Shown here: one piece after another, positions 35,796 through 44,873 of the stretch
Position numbering within the stretch: position 1 is the stretch's first letter
Layout of the letters: every line of letters begins with the position of its first letter
Assembly (NCBI RefSeq): GCF_030704825.1
Contig: NZ_JAUYNX010000014.1
Coordinates: 310,001-374,000, forward strand
DNA: 64,000 bases
Direction: 5' to 3'
Source: Brevundimonas sp.
Lineage (GTDB): Bacteria; Pseudomonadota; Alphaproteobacteria; Caulobacterales; Caulobacteraceae
Program-made: the position numbers and the translations under genes
The notes under the pieces: model-generated
What the model was told of the DNA's origin: nothing
Databases searched by the model: none
Seen by the model: the letters and a program-made list of their open reading frames with translations, nothing else

Positions 35796-35818
35796 GCGAC
35801 CGACACCGCGTCGCCAAC

Positions 35819-35836
35819 CTTATGGCAGCCTTAAGG
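35819..35836. promoter_or_regulatory. PmrA-box-like repeat CTTATGGCAGCCTTAAGG upstream of L,D-transpeptidase
   Basis: The half-sites CTTATG and CTTAAG are 11 bp apart start to start, the spacing used by OmpR-family regulators. One base departs from the CTTAAG consensus. The same segment also forms a perfect 9-bp inverted repeat, CCAACCTTA and TAAGGTTGG (35814-35840), so a hairpin or overlapping operator is possible. Confidence 0.6.
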
Positions 35837-35848
35837 TTGGCGGGTCCG

Positions 35849-36167
35849 TCAGCCCCAGCGCGCAAAGATGGCTGCGCCGTCTTCGGACTTCAGGAAGTCA
35901 AGGAAGGGCTGGGCGTCCGGATCCTGGTGGCCGCCTGCGGTCACGACCGCGCCCGCGTCCCGATAGATCCGATATGGCTCCGCAACCTCGACGCGTCGGC
36001 CAGGTCTCGGCGCGGATGCGACCGTCCAAGGCGGTGATGATATCCGTCATCATCATCTCCGAGCCGAAGAAGATCAGGTCGCCGTCTGTCCTGGCCTGGT
36101 CCAGCCATTGCGGGCCCCGCGGGCCCGTCGCCCGTCCGCGCGGCTGCCAATCGTGACGCGCGTTCAC
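35849..36167 (-). pseudogene. Broken AcfC-like substrate-binding protein gene
   Basis: Minus-strand reading begins at a GTG overlapping the methyltransferase stop and gives PQWLDQARTDGDLIFFGSEM followed by MMTDIITALDGRI, the middle of AcfC/ModA-like periplasmic binding proteins. The end of the family, DPDAQPFLDFLKSEDGAAIF then ARWG and a stop, follows in a different frame after a short stretch (EPYRIYRDAG). The 5' part, including any signal, and the central lobe are missing. It is a truncated, internally deleted and frame-shifted relic. Confidence 0.7.
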
Positions 36168-37039
36168 GTCCGGGCGCTGACGAGCCAGACCTTGGCCGGC
36201 ATCATGACTCCGTTCGGGGTGTGGCGATCAGCGTACAGGTCCATGAGGTCGCGAGAAAGCCGCGTGACCGAGTCTGGTTCGATCATTGCGATCCGGTTCC
36301 GGAATGCCATGCCGTCAAGGGCGAAGGCGACGGCCTGATCCGGCGTGGCGCCTGGGCCGCCAAACGGCAGATCGCCACTCCAGGTCTCGAATTCGATCTC
36401 GGAGAACCCATTCGTCGCGAGGACGTCGCCCAGATATTCGGTGTCCTCGAAGGCGAAGGGGCCGGGGGTCCGCGGTTCCGGGCGTGGCAGATCGATATAG
36501 CGGCGCATGATCGCGACCATGGCGGCCATCCAGAGATTATCGCGGGGCGCGGCCCAGACGGCCAGATCCAGCCGGCCACCGGGCCGGATCATGCCGCGTA
36601 GATTGGCGAAGGCCGGATAGGGCTCCGGGAAGAACATGCTGCCAAAACGCGAGATCATCCGGTCGAAGGGGACCGCGTCCAGCTGGACCGCCGCGGCGTC
36701 GGCACAGACGAAGGCTACATCGATCGCGCCGGCCTCAGCCGCTCGCTGACGGGCCCGGCGCAACAGGACCGGCGAGATGTCCAGCCCCAGTGCAGTTCCG
36801 TCCGGCGCGACCGCGCGGGCGGCCGCGAGTGTCGTGGCGCCGCCTCCGCACCCGATGTCGACGACCCGTTCGCCCGGTGCGAGGGCGGCTCGGGCGAGCA
36901 GGGCCTCGCCGATCGGGGCGATCATCCCCTCGAATGTGTCGAGATGGGTGACCCAGCGCGCGCCCATTTCGCCTGCCCAGTCCTCACCAGGCTCGGGGGC
37001 GTGAGGGATGAGGGTCAGGCCCGGGGCCGTATCCGACAT
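36164..37039 (-). CDS. Class I SAM-dependent methyltransferase
   Basis: This 291-residue soluble protein has motif I VVDIGCGGGATTLAAA, motif II-like GLDISPVLLRRARQRA, an acidic CADAAAVQL and the post-motif FDRMISRFGSMFFPEP, with RPGGRLDLAVWA. These belong to the methyltransferase-25/11 type. The substrate cannot be told. The ends of similar proteins are variable. It stands alone between the relic gene and a 500-bp gap, with no operon partner to suggest a role. Confidence 0.85.
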   Translation of the reverse strand: MSDTAPGLTLIPHAPEPGEDWAGEMGARWVTHLDTFEGMIAPIGEALLARAALAPGERVVDIGCGGGATTLAAARAVAPDGTALGLDISPVLLRRARQRAAEAGAIDVAFVCADAAAVQLDAVPFDRMISRFGSMFFPEPYPAFANLRGMIRPGGRLDLAVWAAPRDNLWMAAMVAIMRRYIDLPRPEPRTPGPFAFEDTEYLGDVLATNGFSEIEFETWSGDLPFGGPGATPDQAVAFALDGMAFRNRIAMIEPDSVTRLSRDLMDLYADRHTPNGVMMPAKVWLVSART

Positions 37040-37539
37040 GTTGGTCTTCCTGTGAAGAGGCTGCGGGGCGCGGTCAGACCCCGTGACGCGCCGAATGGCG
37101 GCCGCTGACCGGTCCGCCCCGCGGCGGACGGGTCAGGCGCGGTTAAACATTCCGGCCGACAGGGGGCATCAGGCCAAGGATCATCACGGGCGAGCTCCAT
37201 GATCATTCCCCTTCCCAAAACCCCAATCGCTCAAGGTCGGGCCGGAACGATGATACCGAACAGGCGGTCAGGCTGCTGGCCATGACCGACGCGAGACCCG
37301 ATTGAGCGAACGACATGGTCGTGATCCTCCCCGATGGCCAGCCCTGACTCTGCCTGCGGCCGTCTGGCGGTATACGGGCTTCTTCAGCTCCCGGCGAGTT
37401 CGAGCACGCCCCAAACGCATAGGCGACCACAGGTGTTCAGATCTCCGGCCAGATGGTTTCATAATCCCGGACGCCGATCCTTCCGATATCCGGCACCATC
37501 GGATCATCAGACCCACCCGCCGGCGCCTTGCGGGCCCGA
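37040..37539. other. 500-bp intergenic region with one small ORF
   Basis: No recognised gene is seen between the methyltransferase and the efflux outer-membrane gene. The small minus-strand ORF at 37203-37316 is listed separately. The dyad GATCAT/ATGATC flanks about 37180-37206. Downstream of the efflux stop, no clear terminator hairpin was found. Confidence 0.4.
37203..37316 (-). CDS. Small ORF, 37 residues, unknown
   Basis: An ATG at 37316 is preceded by GGAGG nine bases upstream, a good ribosome site. The peptide MSFAQSGLASVMASSLTACS contains a lipobox-like LTAC and continues SSFRPDLERLGFWEGE. It could be a tiny lipoprotein or the remains of a longer gene, since the frame is open 38 codons further upstream. 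Nothing in the families I know matches. Confidence 0.25.
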   Translation of the reverse strand: MSFAQSGLASVMASSLTACSVSSFRPDLERLGFWEGE

Positions 37540-39012
37540 TCAGGGCGTCTCCATCGCCACGGGGGCCGAGAGATCGGTCTGTGGACCGGAATATCCACCA
37601 CCCAGGGCCCGGACAAGGGCGACGGCGGCCTGCATCCGCGACGTCTCGACCGAGAGGGCCGCACGCTCGCTCTCGAGCGCCGCCGTTTGCGCCGTCACGA
37701 CCTCGAGAAAGTCGCTCGCGCCTTCCTCATAGAGGATGAGGGCCAGCGCCTCGGTCCGTTTCGCGGCGTCCGCGGCCCGACGTTGCTGCGTGGCTTGCTC
37801 CGCCAGATCCCGGGCCGCCGCCAAGGCGTCCTCCACCTCGCGAAACGCCTCAAGGACGGTTCCCCGATAGGCGGCCGACAGCTCCGCGTGACGGGCCCGG
37901 CTCGCCGCGACCTCCGCCTTTCGCGCGCCGCCGTCCCACAGCGGGATCGTCGCCGAAAGGGGACCCAGGCTCCAGAAACTCGCGGGCGCCGCGAGCAGCG
38001 CGCCATGGGCCGCCTGATATCCTCCTCCCAGACCGATGTTGAGGACCGGGAAATAGGCGGCCCGCGCGACGCCGATCCGGGCATTGGCCGCCGCCATGCG
38101 ACGCTCGGCGGCGGCGATGTCGGGCCGCCGTTGCAATAGCTCCGAAGGAACGCCCCCTGGAATATGGGGCGGCAAAGGCCGGCTGCCGGACCGGGGGACG
38201 GTGAACTCCGAAGCGGCGTCTCCTGTGAGCGCCGCGATCTGGTTCTCGACCTGGACGCGACGGCGGTGGACGTCGACGCGGCGCGCTCGCGCGCCGGCGA
38301 GTTGCGCTTCTGCCCGGCCCACATCCACCCCCGACGCGACCCCGACCTCGTGACGGGTCGCGGTGAGCGCATGGGCGTGGCTGTAGGCCGTCACGGTCTG
38401 ATCCAGGAGCGCCATTTCCGAGTCCAGCCCACGAAGCCGGAAATAGGCGTCGGCCAGGGTGGCCTGCAGGCTCAGCCGGACATTGACCAGATCCGCCCCG
38501 CTGGCGTCCGCCTCGGCGCGGCTGGCCTCCACGGCGTCGCGGACCCGGCCCCAGAGGTCGAGTTCATAGCCGAGCGCCGCGCCGAGGAAGGATTGATCAT
38601 AGGCGTCTGTCGGCGTCTGCCCGCCCGCGCGGGTCTGTGACTGCTGTTGGCGTTCGACCCTGCCGCTGACGGTCAGTCGGGGATGAAGACCTGCGGAGTC
38701 GAGGCCTGCGGTCGCGCGGGCCTGATCGTATCGGGCGAGCGCCGCCGCGAGCGTTGGGCTCGCGCGATCCAGCTTGAGAATGAGCGCGTCGAGCACGGGG
38801 TCCTGAAACACGCTCCACCAGCCACCTCGAGGGACGGCCTCGCCGGGCGTCGCCGAGGCCCAGGCCGCGCCGGCGCCTTGCCCCTCCGGCCCCGTCGCCA
38901 AGGCCTTGTAGACGGAAGGGGTCGGGGTGACCGGAAGTTCAAGCGGCGGAGCCAGGGCGCATCCCGAAAGCGCGGCGAACGCGAGAGGCCAGGCCAGCCT
39001 AGTCCTGAGCAT
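37540..39012 (-). CDS. Outer-membrane factor of RND efflux system (NodT/OprM family lipoprotein)
   Basis: This protein (490 residues from ATG 39012) forms the trimeric outer-membrane and periplasmic tunnel. The signal carries a lipobox, FAALSGCALAPP. It shows the two OEP repeats: WWSVFQDPVLDALILKLDR, ALGYELDLWGRVRDAVEASRA, ELLQRRPDIAAAERRMAAANARIG and EVEDALAAARD. The ATG at 39012 gives the proper signal peptide; a start at 39045 is possible. It overlaps the adaptor gene by 14 bp and closes the permease-adaptor-channel operon. Confidence 0.92.
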   Translation of the reverse strand: MLRTRLAWPLAFAALSGCALAPPLELPVTPTPSVYKALATGPEGQGAGAAWASATPGEAVPRGGWWSVFQDPVLDALILKLDRASPTLAAALARYDQARATAGLDSAGLHPRLTVSGRVERQQQSQTRAGGQTPTDAYDQSFLGAALGYELDLWGRVRDAVEASRAEADASGADLVNVRLSLQATLADAYFRLRGLDSEMALLDQTVTAYSHAHALTATRHEVGVASGVDVGRAEAQLAGARARRVDVHRRRVQVENQIAALTGDAASEFTVPRSGSRPLPPHIPGGVPSELLQRRPDIAAAERRMAAANARIGVARAAYFPVLNIGLGGGYQAAHGALLAAPASFWSLGPLSATIPLWDGGARKAEVAASRARHAELSAAYRGTVLEAFREVEDALAAARDLAEQATQQRRAADAAKRTEALALILYEEGASDFLEVVTAQTAALESERAALSVETSRMQAAVALVRALGGGYSGPQTDLSAPVAMETP

Positions 39013-40168
39013 TGGCGCGGCCCCGAGGTGGTTGTTGTCGGACACTCACCCGATCGCCGTCGGCCAGGGCGTCGGGTGGCGCATTGATGAGGCGCGTTCC
39101 CGGTCGCACGCCGTCGAGGATCTCGACGGTGCGACCCTGGTCGCGACCCAGGCGCACCGGGGTGAGGGACACCCTGCCTTTGGAATCGACCGATGCGACG
39201 GAAGGCCCGTTGCGGCCGAGGATCAAGGCGCTCGCCGGGATGATGACGCCGCCGCCGCCGGTAACGGGGAAGGTGACTTCAGCGTAGCTTCCGGGCTTCA
39301 GCCGCCGCAGCGGGTTGTCCGCCTGGAGTTCCACCAGCATCGTGCCGGAGCGCCCATCCACGGCCTGGGCGCTCCGGGTCACCACCGCCGGAAAGGGCTC
39401 GCCGGGCGCCTCGGGCAGCCGCAGCTCGGCGCGCATGCCGGGCCGGATATCGGCAGACGCCGATTGCGGCACGCGGACCTGGACGCGCATTCGACGCGTG
39501 TCGGCGATCGTGAACAGCGGCGCTGCAGCCACGCCCGCCGTCACCAGGGCCCCGACCTCCGCCGAGCGGCTGGTCACGATTCCATCGAACGGCGCGGCAA
39601 GCCGTGTGAAGCCCCGGAGCGCGGCGAGCCGCTGGACGTTGGCTCGGGCGGCGTCGGCGACCGCCGCGCTGGCGGCCAGGGCGCCGGTCTTCTCGTCCGC
39701 GGCCTGGCGCGATACGGCATCCCGTTCCAGCAGCGCGCCCCAGCGGTCGGCGGTGGCCCGCGCGAGCGACAGATCGGCCAGGGCCATCTGATGCTGGGCG
39801 CGCGCCTGGGCCAGTTGAAGGTCGAGTTCCGGCGCGTCGAGCACGGCGAGGATCTGGCCGTCGCGCACGGGGTCGCCGATATCGACCAGCCAGCGTTCGA
39901 CATAGCCGTTGGTGCGCGCGTGGATGTCAGCGGTGTTCCACGCCTGGATCTCCGCGGCCAGGACCAGCTTGCCTTCCGTGTCCGCGGCGGTCGCCTGGAT
40001 CAGGCTGACGGTCGGGATCGCCGCCTCGCGGGAGACTTCGGCGAGCGCGTCGTCGTTCGCATCGCGCGCCCACGCGCCCCAGGCGATGATCGCGACCGCG
40101 CCAAGGGCGCCGGCCGCGAGGGCGGGTTTCAGCCCGACCGCGCGAACCTTACTGAACATGGGCGACAT
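38999..40168 (-). CDS. RND efflux periplasmic adaptor (membrane fusion protein)
   Basis: This 389-residue protein links the RND pump to the outer-membrane channel. An N-terminal anchor (AAGALGAVAIIAWGAWA) precedes the barrel-sandwich halves (NGYVERWLVDIGDPVRDGQILAVLDAPEL and FTRLAAPFDGIVTSRSAEVGALV), an alpha-helical hairpin of about 120-180, and beta-barrel and membrane-proximal domains (RVQVRVPQSASADIRPGMRAEL, IIPASALILG). It overlaps the permease gene by 20 bp. Confidence 0.92.
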   Translation of the reverse strand: MSPMFSKVRAVGLKPALAAGALGAVAIIAWGAWARDANDDALAEVSREAAIPTVSLIQATAADTEGKLVLAAEIQAWNTADIHARTNGYVERWLVDIGDPVRDGQILAVLDAPELDLQLAQARAQHQMALADLSLARATADRWGALLERDAVSRQAADEKTGALAASAAVADAARANVQRLAALRGFTRLAAPFDGIVTSRSAEVGALVTAGVAAAPLFTIADTRRMRVQVRVPQSASADIRPGMRAELRLPEAPGEPFPAVVTRSAQAVDGRSGTMLVELQADNPLRRLKPGSYAEVTFPVTGGGGVIIPASALILGRNGPSVASVDSKGRVSLTPVRLGRDQGRTVEILDGVRPGTRLINAPPDALADGDRVSVRQQPPRGRANAQD

Positions 40169-43100
40169 CGAGTTTTCCTGTTGCGGAGCGTTGACCCGCG
40201 CGACGGTGAACGAAGCTGAAGATGGCGGGCACCAAAAACAGCGTGGCGGCGGTCGCCAGGATCAGCCCGCCGATGACGGCGCGCCCGAGCGGCGCATTCT
40301 GTTCGCCGCCCTCGCCGATCCCGAGCGCCATGGGCGACATGCCGATGATCATGGCCAGGGCGGTCATGAGAACGGGCCTGAAACGGACGAGCCCGGCTTC
40401 CAGCGCGGCCTGGGTGGCGTCTCCGAGGACGGCGAGCCGCTCGCGGGCGAAACTGACGATCAGGATCGAATTGGCCGTCGAGACGCCCAGGCACATGATC
40501 GCGCCGGTCAGGGCGGGCACCGAGAGCGTCGTGCCGGTGACGAACAGGATCCAGACGATTCCGGCCAGGGCGCCGGGCAAGGCCGAGATGATGACCAGCG
40601 GATCGGCCCAGCTCTGGAAATTGACCACCAGCACCAGATAGATCAGCAGCACCGCGCCGATCATCCCCAGCGTCAGGCCCGCGAACGCCGCGTTCATCGT
40701 GGCGTACTGGCCGCGGACCGTGACCTTGGCGCCCTTCGGCTGGCCCTGCTCGAGATCCTTGATCACGGCCTTCACGTCACCGGCCACGGCGCCGAGGTCG
40801 CGGCCATGGGCGGTGGCGAAGATATTGATCGTCGGCTGGATGTCGTAATGGCTGATCACCGAGGCGACGCCAGTTCGGCGCAAGTCGCTCAACCCGCCCA
40901 GAGTTTGCGCGGCCGAACCGCCCGCACCGGTCACCGGAAGCGATTGCAGGTCCTCGATGGAGCCGACCCGATGCTCCGGCACCTGGGCCACGACGGGGTA
41001 GGAGACTCCGTTTTCCGGGTTGAGGAAAAACACGGGGGCCGTCTGCGAGGTGCCGGCGAGGGCGTTGCCGACACTGACGGTGACGTCGCGTTCGGTCAGG
41101 CCGTATTGCGCGATGCGGGCGCGGTCGACATCGATGTTCAGCTGCGGATAACGGGCGGACTGCTGGATGCGCGCGTCAGCGAGTCCGGGAACGGCGCGCA
41201 GGCGGCGGAGCAGCGTTTCCGCATAGGCCGCGTTGGCCGCGAGATCACGTCCGCTGATCTGGATGTCGATCGGCGCCGGAGAGCCGAAGTTCAGAATCTG
41301 GGACGTGATGTCGGCGGGCAGGAAGGCGAAGCTCAGTCCCGGAAAGCTCTTGGGGAGTTCCTCCCGGAGCCGCTCCACATGGCGTTCGGTCGGGCGATGC
41401 CCTTCTTCCAGGGCGATCAGAATGTCGCCTTCGCTCGAACCGACCGTGCCGCTGTTGTTGTAGACCGTGTTCAGCGGGGCGCTGGACAGGCCGATATTGT
41501 CGACGATGGAGCGCAACTCGCTGTCGGGGATCAACTGGCGGACGCGCTGCTGGACGCGGTCCATGACGACCGCCGTCTCTTCGATCCGGGTGCCGGCGGG
41601 CGCGCGGACGTGAAGCGAGATCTGCCCGGAATCGACGCTGGGGAAGAAGTCGCGGCCAAGCCAGGGCGTCAGGGCGAACGACGCCAGCACCACGGCCAGA
41701 AACACGGGGATGAACACGCGCCGGCCCCCGAGGGCCCGGCCCAGCAGCCGACCATAGGCGATCCGCGTCCGCTCGAATCGCGCTTCGAACGCGCGCTGGA
41801 AGCGCACCAGGGGGTTGCGGGAGCCCGGTCTGCCGGCGGCATGGAGATCCAGGCCGGGCACATGCGGCCGAAGCAGATACTTGGCCAGGGTCGGGACCAG
41901 GGTTCGCGACAGCACGAAGGAGGCGATCAGGGCGAACACCACCGCCAGCGCCATCGGCACGAAGAGGTAGCCGGCGACCCCTGGCAACAGGAGCATCGGG
42001 ACGAAGACGATGCAGATGCACAGGAGGGAGACGAAGGCGGGCGTCACGATCTGGGCCGCGCCGTCCATGATGGCGTCGCGCACGCCCTTGCCCTGCTCAA
42101 GATGCCAGTTGATGTTTTCGATGGTCACCGTGGCGTCGTCGACGAGGATGCCGATGGCCAGGGCCAGTCCGCCCAGGGTCATGACGTTCAGCGTCTGTCC
42201 GCTGGCCGAGAGGGCGGCGATCGCGGCCAGGACGGCCAGGGGTATGGAGAGGGCGATGATCACCGTCGATCGCCAGGATCCGAGGAAAAGAAGGATCATG
42301 AGCGAGGTGAGCGCCGCGGCGATCACGCCTTCGACGACCACGGCTTCGAGCGCCCCTCGGACGAAGACGGACTGATCGCCGATGGTTTGAATGGTGAGGG
42401 CGTCGGGGAGCCCCGCCGCGATTTCAGGGATCTTCGCCTTGATGCCCTCGACGATCGACAGGGTCGAGGCGGACCCGCCCCGCAGGACCGTCATCAGCGC
42501 CGAGCGCTGACCGTTGACGTGAACGACGTTGGTCTGGGGCGCGCTTCCGTCGCGGACATTGGCGACGTCGCGGATATAGATGGTGGCCCCGTCGACCACT
42601 TTCACCGGCAGATCGTTCAGCGCCTCGATCGATCCCGGGGCGTTGTTGAGCTTTATGTTGTACTGGAACTCGCCGATCTTGGCGAAGCCCGCCGGATTGA
42701 TCTGGTTCTGGGCCGCGATCGCCAGCGAGACGTCCTGGGCCGACAGACCGCGGGCGCGCAACGCCTGGGGGTCGAGGTCGATCTGCACCTGCCGCTGTCG
42801 TCCGCCGGCGGGGAAGGGCACGGCCGCGCCGGGGATGGTGATCAGCTGCGGTCGAACCTGATTGAGACCGAGATCGTAGAGCTGCTGTTCAGTGAGCCCT
42901 TCCCCCGAAAGGGCCAGCTGCACGATCGGGACGGTCGAGGCGTCATAGTTGACGATGAAGGGCGGGCTTGTGCCAGGGGGCAGCTGGCGAAGCATGGTCT
43001 GGGAAATCGAGGTCAGCTGCGCGGTCGCTGTGCGGATGTCGACGCCGGGCTGAAAATAGATCTTCACGATCCCCACGCCGGGCATGGACTGGCTCTCGAT

Positions 43101-43343
43101 ATGTTCGACATCGCTGACCGTGGCCGACAGGGCCCGCTCGAACGGCGTGATGATCCGCCCGGCCATTTCCTGCGGTGGCAGGCCCGCATAGGTCCAGGCC
43201 ACGGCGATGACCGGCACCCGGATGTCGGGGAAGATGTCGATGGGCGTGCGAACGGCCGCCACGGCTCCGCCCAGCGCGATGAGGATGGCCATGACGATGA
43301 AGGTGAGCGGACGCGTCAACGCGATCCGGACGATCCCCATCAT
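40149..43343 (-). CDS. RND-family efflux permease (HAE1-like)
   Basis: This permease of about 1064 residues spans the inner membrane 12 times with two large periplasmic porter domains. It begins GIVRIALTRPLTFIVMAI, has PGVGIVKIYFQPGVDI in the first porter domain and the proton-relay Asp pair in GILVDDATVTIENI of helix 4. The second half shows GLTLGMIGAVLLIYLVLVVNFQSW. Acriflavine/multidrug-type pumps match better than the heavy-metal CusA type, since I see no Met cluster. The start is unsure: a TTG at 43403, ATG 43343 and ATG 43340 are in frame; I use 43343 for its fit to family N termini. A PmrA-box-like repeat lies upstream at 43434. Confidence 0.9.
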   Translation of the reverse strand: MMGIVRIALTRPLTFIVMAILIALGGAVAAVRTPIDIFPDIRVPVIAVAWTYAGLPPQEMAGRIITPFERALSATVSDVEHIESQSMPGVGIVKIYFQPGVDIRTATAQLTSISQTMLRQLPPGTSPPFIVNYDASTVPIVQLALSGEGLTEQQLYDLGLNQVRPQLITIPGAAVPFPAGGRQRQVQIDLDPQALRARGLSAQDVSLAIAAQNQINPAGFAKIGEFQYNIKLNNAPGSIEALNDLPVKVVDGATIYIRDVANVRDGSAPQTNVVHVNGQRSALMTVLRGGSASTLSIVEGIKAKIPEIAAGLPDALTIQTIGDQSVFVRGALEAVVVEGVIAAALTSLMILLFLGSWRSTVIIALSIPLAVLAAIAALSASGQTLNVMTLGGLALAIGILVDDATVTIENINWHLEQGKGVRDAIMDGAAQIVTPAFVSLLCICIVFVPMLLLPGVAGYLFVPMALAVVFALIASFVLSRTLVPTLAKYLLRPHVPGLDLHAAGRPGSRNPLVRFQRAFEARFERTRIAYGRLLGRALGGRRVFIPVFLAVVLASFALTPWLGRDFFPSVDSGQISLHVRAPAGTRIEETAVVMDRVQQRVRQLIPDSELRSIVDNIGLSSAPLNTVYNNSGTVGSSEGDILIALEEGHRPTERHVERLREELPKSFPGLSFAFLPADITSQILNFGSPAPIDIQISGRDLAANAAYAETLLRRLRAVPGLADARIQQSARYPQLNIDVDRARIAQYGLTERDVTVSVGNALAGTSQTAPVFFLNPENGVSYPVVAQVPEHRVGSIEDLQSLPVTGAGGSAAQTLGGLSDLRRTGVASVISHYDIQPTINIFATAHGRDLGAVAGDVKAVIKDLEQGQPKGAKVTVRGQYATMNAAFAGLTLGMIGAVLLIYLVLVVNFQSWADPLVIISALPGALAGIVWILFVTGTTLSVPALTGAIMCLGVSTANSILIVSFARERLAVLGDATQAALEAGLVRFRPVLMTALAMIIGMSPMALGIGEGGEQNAPLGRAVIGGLILATAATLFLVPAIFSFVHRRAGQRSATGKLDVAHVQ

Positions 43344-43433
43344 GACGCTGTCCGACCCAAGGCCGTCGTATGCGACGCTGCAACGCTCATCATGGTCCCT
43401 CAAGTCGTTCGGGAAGCCGAAGACGCGGCTCAG

Positions 43434-43450
43434 CTTAAGTCGATCTTAAG
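43434..43450. promoter_or_regulatory. PmrA-box-like repeat CTTAAGTCGATCTTAAG upstream of RND operon
   Basis: Two perfect CTTAAG hexamers are separated by 5 bp (11-bp period). The site is in the 258-bp gap between the RND permease and the DUF3422 gene and points to the RND operon, whose possible start codons are 31 to 94 bp away. Confidence 0.72.
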
Positions 43451-43601
43451 AGGCGTCGCGCCGTGACGACTGATCCGATGCGGGGGACGTTTGAGTGAGA
43501 ACGCTTCATTGCCCCGGGGTCCGGCGGGCGAAGCGCCGAACCGGAGACCCGGCATGGGCGCCGCCTGACGCTGAGGTTTCCCGGGGCCGTCTCCGACGGG
43601 A

Positions 43602-44873
43602 TCAGGACGGCGGGTGGCCGCGAGCTTCATCGCCCTCAAGCCGACGGACCCGACGTCGCAGATAGTACCAGACCAACAGGATGGTCACCGGCGCCGCGAG
43701 CGCCGCCAGCGCTTCCGGCGAGACGCCGTAGCTATGCGCCAACGGCTTGAGCCCATACCCCAGGAGGCCCAGCGCATAATAGCTGACGGCCACGACCGAC
43801 AGACCCTCGACCAGATGCTGGAGCTTCAATTGGCGCGCGCTGGTCCGCTCGACCGAATGCAGCAAGGCGGTGTTCTGGGCCTGGACACGCATCTCGATCC
43901 GCGTCCTGAGCAGGGCCGTCGCGCGTTCCAGCCGCGTGGCCAGGGCGTCCAGGCGTCCCGAGAACGCCTGGCATGTCCGGGTCGCGGGGGTCAGGCGGCG
44001 GTCGATGAAGTCGTCGAGGCGCTGGAATCCCTCGATGCGGACGCAGTCCAGATCTCGCAACCGGTCAGCCACGATGCCGGAATAGGCCGCCATCGCACCC
44101 AGTCGGAAGGCGGTGGTCGCCGTCAGGCTGGCGACCTCGGCTGACAGCCGGCTGATCTCGTCGAGCAGCGTCTGATCGTCCCGGTCCTGGGTCAGTCGCT
44201 CCGAGACGGCGACCAAGGCGGCCTCCAGTCGGTCGAGGTCGGCGGCTCGCTCCTGAACCATCGGCAAGGCCAGCAGCGCCAGGTTCCGGTAGTTGCCGAG
44301 CTCCTGGACCCGCTGCGCCAGCCGTCCCAGATCGGCCGGATGCATGCCGCCCGCGGCCAGCACCAGACGCCCCCAGCCGTCATCATGGACCTTGAAGTCG
44401 GACCACAGGCGCGCCTCGTCCTTTCGACAGCTGATCAGGTCTTCGGGATCAAGCTCGGCGACGGCCGGGACGGCCCGGCGCTCGTCGGCCTCGACCACGA
44501 CCCGGACCGCCCGGATCACCAGGCCCGGGGCGGTTTCCAGCCAATCCAGCAGAACGGGCGGATGAGGCTCCAGGGAGAAGGGCTCGCCCGCCGCGTAGGA
44601 GATGACCGTATAGGTCGAGGCCTCGCTGTGCCGTTCCCAGAGCCACACCGGACCGCCGGCGATCATGCCGCGTCCATGGCGCGGGAACACCTGATCCTGA
44701 TCGCCCGATCGTTCGGCCAGGGCGAGGAGCGACGCATATTCCCGTTCCCGGTCCGCGCCTTCGACAAGACGCAGGACCTGGAGGATCCGGCACGGCGTCG
44801 TCAGGGGCGGCATTCGGCGTAGATGCATTTCCGATACGATTCGGTCCCGCATCGGATGGCTCTTCAGTTCCAT
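43602..44873 (-). CDS. DUF3422 family membrane-anchored protein
   Basis: This 423-residue protein matches DUF3422: an N-terminal soluble region (HLRRMPPLTTPCRILQVLRL, GPVWLWERHSEASTYTVISY), then a helical middle with coiled-coil character (SERLTQDRDDQTLLDEISRL), the conserved LTATTAFRLGAMAAYSGIVADRL and DRRLTPATRTCQAF, and two C-terminal membrane helices (LSVVAVSYYALGLLGYG, LAAPVTILLVWYYL). Function is unknown for the family. It overlaps the CcoI-like ATPase gene by 10 bp and is the last gene of the cytochrome oxidase operon, so a role in metal delivery or membrane assembly of the oxidase is conceivable. Confidence 0.87.
   Translation of the reverse strand: MELKSHPMRDRIVSEMHLRRMPPLTTPCRILQVLRLVEGADREREYASLLALAERSGDQDQVFPRHGRGMIAGGPVWLWERHSEASTYTVISYAAGEPFSLEPHPPVLLDWLETAPGLVIRAVRVVVEADERRAVPAVAELDPEDLISCRKDEARLWSDFKVHDDGWGRLVLAAGGMHPADLGRLAQRVQELGNYRNLALLALPMVQERAADLDRLEAALVAVSERLTQDRDDQTLLDEISRLSAEVASLTATTAFRLGAMAAYSGIVADRLRDLDCVRIEGFQRLDDFIDRRLTPATRTCQAFSGRLDALATRLERATALLRTRIEMRVQAQNTALLHSVERTSARQLKLQHLVEGLSVVAVSYYALGLLGYGLKPLAHSYGVSPEALAALAAPVTILLVWYYLRRRVRRLEGDEARGHPPS

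Noticed and set aside
40149..43343. CusA-type copper/silver RND pump
   Set aside because: The context is metal-rich, but I see no Met cluster or CusA-like motifs, and the helix 4 GILVDDATVTIEN form is of the multidrug type.
39909..43466. 1185-codon open frame on the plus strand
   Set aside because: It is antisense to the RND permease, which has all family motifs. The predicted protein is rich in Gln, Asp, Arg and His without domains.
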